Below, piece after piece: positions 52,195-60,179 of a DNA stretch of 64,000 bases. The stretch comes from [Phormidium] sp. LEGE 05292 (GTDB taxonomy: Bacteria > Cyanobacteriota > Cyanobacteriia > Cyanobacteriales > Aerosakkonemataceae). The notes under the pieces are model-generated. The model was not told where the DNA came from. It saw only the letters and a program-made list of their open reading frames with translations, and searched no databases. The DNA lies in NCBI RefSeq assembly GCF_015207735.1, contig NZ_JADEWG010000020.1:1-64000 (forward strand). Direction: 5' to 3'. The position numbers were made by a program, and so were the translations under genes. How positions within the stretch are numbered: the stretch's first letter is position 1; each line of letters begins with the position of its first letter.

Positions 52195-53466
52195 ATGAGT
52201 AATTATTTAGCGATCGCTACTGTCACAGCTACTCTGCAAAGAATTCTGCAAGCCGCTGTCCAAATCGATGTTCCTGGTGCTAGAGTCACCACAGTTCGCC
52301 CCGACGCTTCTGGAAGTGGAACACCAGAGGTAGGAGTTAACGTATATTTATACCAAGCTACCCCGAATCCAGCTTGGCGCAATGCCGACTTACGCACTCG
52401 CCGCCCCAAAGGAGATTTAATTAAGCAAGCGCAAGCGGGTTTAGACCTTTATTACATCATGACTTTTTATGGCAATGAGGTAGAGTTAGAGCCTCAACGT
52501 TTATTAGGTAGCACAGTGCGAACTATTGTTGACCAGCCAATCTTAACGGCAGAAATGATTCGTGACACGATAAATAATCCAACTTTTAGTTTTTTGACTG
52601 ATTCTAGTCTTGCCGAACAAGTAGAGCGAGTCACTATTGTTCCTTCACCCATGACAACGGAAGATTTGTCAAAAATCTGGTCTGTGTTTTTTCAATGTCC
52701 TTATGTGCTTTCCTTTGCTTGCCAAGGTAGTACAGTATTAATTGAAGGTCAAAGAACTAGCGGCAGAGCGTTACCAATACGCAGTATTGATTATTACACT
52801 ACGCCTAATCAACCTGCGATCGAGCAAGTAACGGGAGAAGCTGGCTCGAATCAGCCAATCGTAGCTAATAGTATCTTAGTTATTCGTGGTAAACAGTTAC
52901 GGGGAGAGCTAACTCAGGTAAGGATTGGCGATGCTAAATTAACGCCGCAAAAGTTGACGGAAAGGGAAATTCGGTTGGATTTGGCTTCATTACCAAGCTC
53001 AGAAACTGGTAGTTTGCGGGCTGGTGTACAGAGTTTGCAACTGTTGCATCCAATACCAAAACGTAAATCTTATGAACCCGATCGGGCTGTCGGATCTAAT
53101 GTAGTACCATTTGTGTTATGTCCGACAATTACAGCCGATGTAGAAGTTTTGCAAGCGACGGATAATGGGGATGAGTTGTACTCAGCAGAAGTGAGAGTGC
53201 AAATTGATTTAACAGTTGGTAGAGAGCAGAGAGTGTTATTGTTTTTGAATGAGCGATCGCTCCTCATCCCAGCAGCTTATATCTTTGCCGCCAAACCCCG
53301 CAATACTAATACCAATTTAATTGTGTTTGCAATTTCAGATGTTAAACCAGGAGAATATTTAGTGCGAGTGCAGGTGGATGGTGCAGAAAGTCTCTTGCGA
53401 GTGGATACCGATCGAGAAAGTTCAACTTATGAGCAGTATATCAGCCCAAAGGTGGTGATTCCATGA
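52195..53466 (+). CDS. CIS tail terminator / cap protein, DUF4255 (Afp16-like)
   Basis: This 423-aa protein has an N-terminal DUF4255 domain (residues 1-190): LQRILQAAVQI, YQATPNPAWRNADLRTRRPKG, LDLYYIMTFYGNEVELEPQR and WSVFFQCPYVLSFACQGS. This is the Afp16/Pvc16 cap fold that ends the sheath and tube. The C-terminal half (about 210-420) is beta-rich and IPT/Ig-like (NSILVIRGKQLRGELTQVRI). Its stop overlaps the ATPase start (ATGA). There is no clear ribosome binding site. It is divergent from the sheath gene. Confidence 0.92.
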   Translation: MSNYLAIATVTATLQRILQAAVQIDVPGARVTTVRPDASGSGTPEVGVNVYLYQATPNPAWRNADLRTRRPKGDLIKQAQAGLDLYYIMTFYGNEVELEPQRLLGSTVRTIVDQPILTAEMIRDTINNPTFSFLTDSSLAEQVERVTIVPSPMTTEDLSKIWSVFFQCPYVLSFACQGSTVLIEGQRTSGRALPIRSIDYYTTPNQPAIEQVTGEAGSNQPIVANSILVIRGKQLRGELTQVRIGDAKLTPQKLTEREIRLDLASLPSSETGSLRAGVQSLQLLHPIPKRKSYEPDRAVGSNVVPFVLCPTITADVEVLQATDNGDELYSAEVRVQIDLTVGREQRVLLFLNERSLLIPAAYIFAAKPRNTNTNLIVFAISDVKPGEYLVRVQVDGAESLLRVDTDRESSTYEQYISPKVVIP

Positions 53467-55415
53467 ATACAGGAAGTATTGATTGGCAAACAGCTAACTG
53501 GAACTACCTTTCCACAGCTTTAAGCTTGGTACGTCAGGCGTTGGAACAAAGGAGCGGGGGAGCAGGAGAGCAGGAGAGCAGGGGAGCGGGGGAATATGAA
53601 GAGATTTTTAACGCTTCATTTGCGTTAGAGCAGCTTCGCAGTAAATTTGGTTTATCGGGTTTTGAACGAGATTTGCTGTTATTGTGCGCTGGCATGGAAT
53701 TAGATGCAGGTTTTGCCAGTTTATGTGCTAATGCTCAAGGAGATCGGCAATTAAGCTATCCTACTTTTAGTTTAGCAATGTCGGCTTTATCAAAAGCACA
53801 TTGGAGTGCGATCGCACCGCACAGTCCGTTACGCCGCTGGCGACTAATTGAAGTTGGCGGTGGTAAAACGCTGATGACCAGTCCCTTGCGAATTGATGAG
53901 AGAATATTGCATTATTTAGTAGGAGTAGATTACCTAGACGATCGCCTAAGAGGAATAATCGAATCGTTATCAGCTAACGAATATCTCGTACCATCGCAAC
54001 AAGAAATAGCTGAAAAGTTAGCTGGTATATTAAACAATTCCGTTTCTAATTCTCCAATTTTACAATTAGTTGGCGAAGAAGTAGCGAGTAAAAGAGCGAT
54101 CGCTCAAATTGCTTGTAGCATCTCAGGAGTAAAAATAGCAGTGATCTCTGCCAATGCAATTCCAAATACTACCACTGATTTGAATAATCTGATTTTACTT
54201 TGGCAACGAGAAGCACAATTAAATCGAAGTGTTTTATTGTTAGATTGTGATGAGTGGGGAGGAAACGATCCAGCCAAAGAAAACGCACTGGTTCAGATGA
54301 TAGAAAATATTAACACACCATTGATGATTACTAGTCGCGATCGTCGTCGTGCAGGTTTACGTCCATTAATCACTTTTGAAGTAGTAAAACCCATCAAACA
54401 AGAACAAATTGCCATTTGGGAAAACGCTTTGGGCGACATTGCACCCGGTTTAAACGGACAAGTAGAAATATTAACATCCCAATTTAATCTTAGCGCACCC
54501 AGTATTTATGCAGTTTGTACAGAAGCTAAAACTCAACTAAAAGGTAACGAAAATCAAATTGCCAATTCCTTATGGAATATGTGTCGCACTCAAGCTCGTC
54601 CTCATTTAGACGAACTAGCGCAACGTATCGAACCTGCTGCTACTTGGGATGATTTAGTATTACCAGAACCGCAGTTACAAGTGTTACGAGAAATTGCTGC
54701 TCATTTACGCCAACGTACCAAAGTTTATGAACAATGGGGATTTGGAAAAAAGGGAGCAAGAGGATTAGGAATTAGTGCTTTATTTGCAGGTTCTAGCGGT
54801 ACTGGTAAAACCATGTCAGCGGAAGTTTTAGCTGGAATTTTGCAATTAGACCTTTACCGGATCGATTTGAGTTCTGTTGTTAGTAAATATATTGGAGAAA
54901 CCGAGAAGAATTTACGGCGCGTATTTGATGCAGCAGAAGGCGGCGCAACTATATTATTATTTGATGAAGCGGATGCGATTTTTGGCAAACGTTCCGATGT
55001 GAAAGATAGTCACGATCGCTATGCAAACATGGAAGTCAGTTATCTATTGCAACGGATGGAAGCTTATCAAGGGTTGGCGATTTTAACTACTAATTTGAAG
55101 GATGCGATCGATACAGCTTTTTTGCGAAGAATTCGGTTTGTAGTTAAATATCCTTTCCCCGATGCACAACAAAGAACCGAAATTTGGCGGCGCATTTTCC
55201 CCAAGAATACACCAACGACCGGGTTAGATTTTAACAAATTAGCGCGGTTAAATGTTGCAGGGGGAAACATTCGTAATATTGCGTTGAATGCAGCTTTTAT
55301 TGCTGCTGATAGCGGTGTTCCTGTGATGATGAAACATTTATTAGAATCCGCTAAGAGTGAATATATGAAATTGGAAAGAGCTATAACTGATCCAGAAGTT
55401 AAAGGTTGGGTATAA
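53463..55415 (+). CDS. CIS AAA+ ATPase (Afp15-like)
   Basis: This 650-aa protein has a C-terminal AAA+ module: Walker A GSSGTGKTM (about residue 445), Walker B LLFDEADAIFGKR, sensor TTNLKDAIDTAFLRRIRF. The N-terminal half is helical (FALEQLRSKFGLSGFERDLL) with a degenerate AAA-like middle domain. Afp15-type ATPases are required for particle assembly. It is coupled to the cap gene by a 4-nt overlap. Residues 30-44 are encoded by a short tandem repeat inserted between two family segments. Confidence 0.93.
   Translation: MNTGSIDWQTANWNYLSTALSLVRQALEQRSGGAGEQESRGAGEYEEIFNASFALEQLRSKFGLSGFERDLLLLCAGMELDAGFASLCANAQGDRQLSYPTFSLAMSALSKAHWSAIAPHSPLRRWRLIEVGGGKTLMTSPLRIDERILHYLVGVDYLDDRLRGIIESLSANEYLVPSQQEIAEKLAGILNNSVSNSPILQLVGEEVASKRAIAQIACSISGVKIAVISANAIPNTTTDLNNLILLWQREAQLNRSVLLLDCDEWGGNDPAKENALVQMIENINTPLMITSRDRRRAGLRPLITFEVVKPIKQEQIAIWENALGDIAPGLNGQVEILTSQFNLSAPSIYAVCTEAKTQLKGNENQIANSLWNMCRTQARPHLDELAQRIEPAATWDDLVLPEPQLQVLREIAAHLRQRTKVYEQWGFGKKGARGLGISALFAGSSGTGKTMSAEVLAGILQLDLYRIDLSSVVSKYIGETEKNLRRVFDAAEGGATILLFDEADAIFGKRSDVKDSHDRYANMEVSYLLQRMEAYQGLAILTTNLKDAIDTAFLRRIRFVVKYPFPDAQQRTEIWRRIFPKNTPTTGLDFNKLARLNVAGGNIRNIALNAAFIAADSGVPVMMKHLLESAKSEYMKLERAITDPEVKGWV
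53551..53593 (+). repeat. Short tandem repeat within the ATPase gene
   Basis: A run of GGAGAGCA / GGGGAGC units encodes RSGGAGEQESRGAG, a low-complexity insertion. G-rich 7-8-nt repeats of this kind are common between genes in filamentous cyanobacteria. Here one sits in frame inside a conserved gene. Confidence 0.75.
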
Positions 55416-55526
55416 CATTTTATGATTACAGTCAAGTTAAGAATTGTTTAGAATAAATTAATAACTTATAAATATGTAAAAATGAAAAAATTACTGAACT
55501 CTAAGTATTTAGTGTAGAGGCGGAGT

Positions 55527-56942
55527 ATGAGTATGCGATCGCAAATCCAGAAAAAACCCGTATCCAGTTCTTATTCTCCGCCTGCACAGAAAGAGAGTTC
55601 TTGGCAGCGACCTTTTAGCGACCCAGTTCACGATGCAAAACAAGACGGAACAGTACAATCAAAAATAGCTCCTGGCGCTGGCTTCAACTTAATGCAGATG
55701 AAGTTATTTCCCGATACCCCAACAGCAGTGCAAGCAAAGCTGAGTGTAGGCGCACCAGGAGATAAGTACGAACAAGAAGCAGACAGCATGGCTAGTAAGG
55801 TAATGACCATGCCTGCACCGGAAAAAGAGGAACCTATTCAGCGAGAAGTACTTCCAGAGGAAAAAAAAGAAGAGGAAGTTCAAACCAAGCCTTTAACAGC
55901 TACAATTTCGCCATTGGTACAACGAGAAACTGCACCCGAAGAAGCGAAAGAAGAAGAGGAAGTCCAAACTAAAGCACTCTCCAATCCTACTATTCAGCGA
56001 GAAACTACTCCAGAAGAACCTCAAGAAGAAGAAGACTTGCCAGTACAAGCTAAGGCTGAGTCAGAGGGAAAGTCTTCCCATAACAGCAATTTAGAGAGTC
56101 AGTTGAATGGAAGTAAGGGAGGTGGAAGCCCTTTACCGGATGAGGTGAGAGCCTTCATGGAACCCCGCTTTGGTGCCGATTTTAGTGGTGTGCGAGTGCA
56201 TACCGACGGTGCAGCAGTGCAAATGAACAAGGAATTAGGCGCTCAAGCTTTTGCTCACGGTAGCGATGTTTACTATGGTGCGGGGAAATCTCCTGGTAAA
56301 AATGAGTTGACGGCGCATGAGTTGACCCATGTGGTGCAGCAGACGGGTGGGGTGCAGAGCAAATATTCAGCCGATGAAGAAAGGTCACTACAGCGATCGT
56401 TCGATGTGTCATCAGCCTCAAGAGTAATTCAACGGGACGGGGAAGATGGCAATTTAGATGGTGGTTACAGTCGTGCCGAGCGAAGTGACTTGGACGGTGG
56501 GCTTACACCGAATCCAAATGCAAAAAGCACTCGGTGGTCAGTGTCATCGGGTATCTCCCTTGGTGCTAGTATTGGCCCTGCTGGAGGACAAGGCTTGTTG
56601 CTAAATTTGAAGAACCTAAATAATGGGTATAGTTATCCTTTGACTTTTATGAGTGCTGGCCTTGGTGGTGGATTGAAAGGGGGTTTCAGTATTGCGACTC
56701 CAAGCGAAACTGAGTTTACAACTCCACTCATCGGGGTTGATGACTTCAGTTGTTTTGGTAGCCTCAAGACGATCGATCTCACCCCAGGAATCGGTGCATC
56801 AGAGGCTTTCATCAACTTATGGGGTGTCAATACTAGTCCCAACCAGATCGACATCGGTGGGATGCAGGTTGGGGTGAGTGCTGGAGGCGGGGGTTTCATC
56901 GGAAGGTTTTCAGCTTGGAAGTCTTTCGGGAAACCATCTTAA
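55527..56942 (+). CDS. DUF4157 (eCIS-core) protein, second CIS cargo candidate
   Basis: This 471-aa protein has a leader with IAPGAGFNLMQMKLF, the conserved GDKYEQEADSMASKVM segment (about residue 75), Glu-rich spacer repeats (VQTKPL, IQRETTPEEPQEEE) and the DUF4157 core (about 200-280) with the zinc-peptidase-like HELTHVVQQ (about 262). The C-terminal 150 residues (about 320-471) are Gly-rich beta strands (SSGISLGASIGPAGGQGL, GGMQVGVSAGGGGFIGRF), perhaps a beta-barrel or pore-forming toxin. The core is nearly identical to that of the 1792-aa protein, while the C-termini are unrelated. It follows the ATPase by 111 nt and is convergent with the gene at 56991. Confidence 0.85.
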   Translation: MSMRSQIQKKPVSSSYSPPAQKESSWQRPFSDPVHDAKQDGTVQSKIAPGAGFNLMQMKLFPDTPTAVQAKLSVGAPGDKYEQEADSMASKVMTMPAPEKEEPIQREVLPEEKKEEEVQTKPLTATISPLVQRETAPEEAKEEEEVQTKALSNPTIQRETTPEEPQEEEDLPVQAKAESEGKSSHNSNLESQLNGSKGGGSPLPDEVRAFMEPRFGADFSGVRVHTDGAAVQMNKELGAQAFAHGSDVYYGAGKSPGKNELTAHELTHVVQQTGGVQSKYSADEERSLQRSFDVSSASRVIQRDGEDGNLDGGYSRAERSDLDGGLTPNPNAKSTRWSVSSGISLGASIGPAGGQGLLLNLKNLNNGYSYPLTFMSAGLGGGLKGGFSIATPSETEFTTPLIGVDDFSCFGSLKTIDLTPGIGASEAFINLWGVNTSPNQIDIGGMQVGVSAGGGGFIGRFSAWKSFGKPS

Positions 56943-56990
56943 ACTTAGGACAAATTTGCATCAACTTAGATAACAAAGGAAGTTAAGACA

Positions 56991-59900
56991 TCAATCCGGT
57001 TTAGGTGGCACTTCAATGGGTGGCAATTGCTCTACATTGGAAGGTGAAGGTGAGGTGCTTCCTGGTGAAGTTCTTCCCGGTGAAACTCCGGTTCCAGGTG
57101 AAACTATTCCAGGTGAAATTGTTCCAGGTGAAATTGTTCCAGGTGATGATGTTTGAGGTTTGCTTAAACTACTTGGTTCAACTGTTTCGATAACAACTGA
57201 TTGGGTTTTTTCCTCACCAGCTTTATTCCTCACTTTTAAGGTGATTGTTTGACTGCTGGGTGGTTTACTTAAGGGATAAGAAAGATCTCCTTGAGGTTGA
57301 ACATTACTTCCTAAAAGTTCAACTTTAATATCTTCACCTGACTCTACTTTCCAAGATAAAATCACATTGGCTTGTTTTCTTTCTTTGTTGATCGGAAAGA
57401 TTATTTTTCCTTCTTGATCGACATCTCGACCATTTACTTTAAAGTAGACAATATTAACAGGTGTGGGGGGAATGGGTTTAATTTTGATAGTGGGTGTATT
57501 TTTATTAATTTCTGGTTCTGGTGTTCCTTGCTGGGGAATAACTGTTAGTTTGAAAACGTAGTCACCAGCTTGTCGAGCATCTGTCGGGACGTTTTTACAA
57601 AGTAAATTTGTTGTCAATGTACATTTAGTAGGTAAGTTGTTAGTTGAGTAACGTTTTAAGGGAATTGCGATCGATCCATCTAAAGCCAAACCTACAAGTG
57701 TTAATTCTTTAATATTGCTGGCGTTACTAATTTCCCAATTCAAGAGAATTTGTTCATTTTTAGCTACTTCATAAAATGGTTGGCTAGAAGATAATTCAGC
57801 AATTTTTGGTATAGGTGCAGCTTTAATTATAATAGTATTAGTTTCTTTAACCTGAGCAGGCTGATTTTGGTCGGATCTAGAATAGACTTCGACTTTATAA
57901 GTAAACTTTCCTGGTTTAGTGGGAATTAAAGGAATATTTTGGCAATTGAGAATAGATAAATTATTAGCTGGTGCAATGTTAGCAGAATTATTTTGGTTAG
58001 GACTTTGAGATGAGGTTTCTTGAAAATTACATTGCCTAAAATCAAAAGTATTTTTTGTCACTGATCCATCACTTGCTTGTTCTATAAGTTTTACTTCTTT
58101 AATTTGGCTGGGATTACTGATTTTTAAATTCAAAAGGACTGGTTCCTTTGCTTCATAGCTAGTTTTATTTAACGATAATTCCTCAATTTTTGGCAGAGGA
58201 ATAGGAGGTGCTGGTCTAATGGTAATAGTATCTGTTTCTTTTGAGTCAGAAGGTTGAGTTTGGTCTTGTTGTGAAAATGCTTCGAGTTTGAAAGAGTAAG
58301 TTCCTGCTTTTGTTGCATCCGTGGCGACTCCTTTACAAATTAGTACATCTTGGGAATTAAGAACATTCAATTGTGGCTGAAAATCTTTAGGTTGGAATTC
58401 TTGAGGAATACATTTAATAAAGGACTTTTTGATAGGCTGTCCCTCACCTCCTTGTTGAATTAAAATCAAATTTTTTAGTTGACTAGCATTAGCTATTTTC
58501 CAATTTAGAATAACTCGCTCATTGTATGCTTCTTGATAAACCGATTTTGTCGGCAGTAAATTAATAATTCTTGGGGTAATTATTGGCTTAATTGTCACAG
58601 TATCAGTCTCTTTAGAATCTGAAGGCTGATTTTGTCCTACTGGATAAAGTTCTAGTTTAAAGGTATAGGCACCTGCTTTTGTAGTTTTTGTTGGCACAGT
58701 ACAAAGCAGGTTTCCTTGCACAGGTTTTTGGCAAAATTTCTGGGATAATTCATTGTAATCATAACTAATAACTTCTCCTAATCCTTCCCGGCTTTGAGGA
58801 ATAATCTTTATAGTTTTAAGCCTATTAATGTTTTCAAATTTCCAATTTTTTGATTGCACATTACCAATTTGAAAATTTAAACTAACTGGCTGTTTATTAA
58901 CCTCTGCATAAACATTACTTACAGGCTTAAGAGTGTCAATTTTTGGTTTAACTAATAGTTGTTGCCATAAGAGAAATGCACCCATCGAGATGATTCCCAA
59001 AGCTAACAAAATTAGCAGAAAAAGTGGGAGCCAAAACTGCCACCAAGGACGCGGTTCCCATATTAATGTTCCTTGAGGCAATTCTTTAGGTAAGGGTGGC
59101 AGTTTGGCTGTTTCAGGTAGTAATAATAACTTGTGATTTTCCAGCCCGATACCAAAATTAAATTCTCTTCCTTTCCCCCAAAGCGGACGAAGCCACCACT
59201 TGCGAGGTTGAACTTTTAAAGGAATATTATAAATATACCCTGGTAATAATTCCACTGGGGAAACTTCAGGAGTATAGGCGAAGAGTTCTTCTCGATCGCT
59301 AGCAAAAATGGCAATTTCGCGTCTAATATTTCCTTGGTTAAATAACTTGACTTCAAATACACCCGATTGAGATGGTATTCTCAGTAAGAGGGGATTTAAT
59401 TCTAATTTTAAAGTTTCATCGGGAAGAATTTGCAAATAAACCACATCTAGCAGCACTAAATCTTCTTTATTGCTGGATATGACGCGGATAGTAGGAAAGT
59501 AATTGCCTGCTAAAGTATATTGTGGTGGGTGTAGAAATAGGGTGATTTCACCTGTACTATTCGGTAGCAGTTCTAATCCATCGGTTTCTTTTACTAAACC
59601 GGATACTTCTAAGCGGCTTTCTGGGTAGTGAACAGTAAACCAATCTGGTGTTAATTCTGGACAAGTTAAATAAAAGCGATCGACTCTTTTCGAGCGATTT
59701 TCCACGATAACTTTTATATTGAACTGTTCTCCTGCTTTGAGTAGATAAGGATTAGCCGAGTTGGTGAATGGTTGTAAAGAAAATGCTGGTTCATTTCCCC
59801 ATTCCGCATCTTGATCCGATCGCAAAACCCGCAGTTGTTGCGGACGACGAAAAACTTTATCAGGGTATTGAGATTGAGCCTCTATAAGAATTTCATAATT

Positions 59901-60179
59901 GTATAAATCTGGCGTTGCTTGGGGAGGTACTTCAAAAGTTAAAATTACTTCCTTGCTTTCTTTTGGTTCTAATCTGAGAGGATTTGCTTCGTTGAAAATA
60001 CACCAGGATAATAGAGGTTCGGATTTTTCATCAATGGCGGCAATCCAAATGTCAATATCCGCTTTTTTATCGCCCAAATTTTTTACGGCAACGCGACGTT
60101 TAGTAGTAGTTCCACGTTTGACTTCGTTCGCACCTGCTAATAAATCTTCGATAAAAAGAGGGTTATTTGCAACTTGCAT
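56991..60179 (-). CDS. Large membrane protein with Ig-like domains
   Basis: In this 1062-aa protein residues 1-370 form several Ig-like beta domains (RRVAVKNLGDKKADIDIWIA, GEQFNIKVIVENRSKRVDRF). A TM helix follows at about 383-405 (FWLPLFLLILLALGIISMGA). Four related Ig-like repeats then begin with IDTLKPVSNVYAE, IINLLPTKSVYQE, IEELSLNKTSYEA and IAELSSSQPFYEV, each with LNW/LNLKI and a Cys pair. The C-terminus (about 995-1045) is SPGT-rich. It is coupled (17-nt overlap) with the WD40 membrane protein upstream. From context it may anchor or receive the injection system at a membrane, which is inference. Confidence 0.7.
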   Translation of the reverse strand: MQVANNPLFIEDLLAGANEVKRGTTTKRRVAVKNLGDKKADIDIWIAAIDEKSEPLLSWCIFNEANPLRLEPKESKEVILTFEVPPQATPDLYNYEILIEAQSQYPDKVFRRPQQLRVLRSDQDAEWGNEPAFSLQPFTNSANPYLLKAGEQFNIKVIVENRSKRVDRFYLTCPELTPDWFTVHYPESRLEVSGLVKETDGLELLPNSTGEITLFLHPPQYTLAGNYFPTIRVISSNKEDLVLLDVVYLQILPDETLKLELNPLLLRIPSQSGVFEVKLFNQGNIRREIAIFASDREELFAYTPEVSPVELLPGYIYNIPLKVQPRKWWLRPLWGKGREFNFGIGLENHKLLLLPETAKLPPLPKELPQGTLIWEPRPWWQFWLPLFLLILLALGIISMGAFLLWQQLLVKPKIDTLKPVSNVYAEVNKQPVSLNFQIGNVQSKNWKFENINRLKTIKIIPQSREGLGEVISYDYNELSQKFCQKPVQGNLLCTVPTKTTKAGAYTFKLELYPVGQNQPSDSKETDTVTIKPIITPRIINLLPTKSVYQEAYNERVILNWKIANASQLKNLILIQQGGEGQPIKKSFIKCIPQEFQPKDFQPQLNVLNSQDVLICKGVATDATKAGTYSFKLEAFSQQDQTQPSDSKETDTITIRPAPPIPLPKIEELSLNKTSYEAKEPVLLNLKISNPSQIKEVKLIEQASDGSVTKNTFDFRQCNFQETSSQSPNQNNSANIAPANNLSILNCQNIPLIPTKPGKFTYKVEVYSRSDQNQPAQVKETNTIIIKAAPIPKIAELSSSQPFYEVAKNEQILLNWEISNASNIKELTLVGLALDGSIAIPLKRYSTNNLPTKCTLTTNLLCKNVPTDARQAGDYVFKLTVIPQQGTPEPEINKNTPTIKIKPIPPTPVNIVYFKVNGRDVDQEGKIIFPINKERKQANVILSWKVESGEDIKVELLGSNVQPQGDLSYPLSKPPSSQTITLKVRNKAGEEKTQSVVIETVEPSSLSKPQTSSPGTISPGTISPGIVSPGTGVSPGRTSPGSTSPSPSNVEQLPPIEVPPKPD
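57050..57150 (-). repeat. 15-bp SPGT/I tandem repeats
   Basis: Tandem copies of a 15-bp unit coding for SPGTI/SPGTG/SPGRT/SPGST lie at the 3' end of the gene at 56991-60179. They give a flexible Pro-rich tail that is prone to length variation. Confidence 0.7.
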
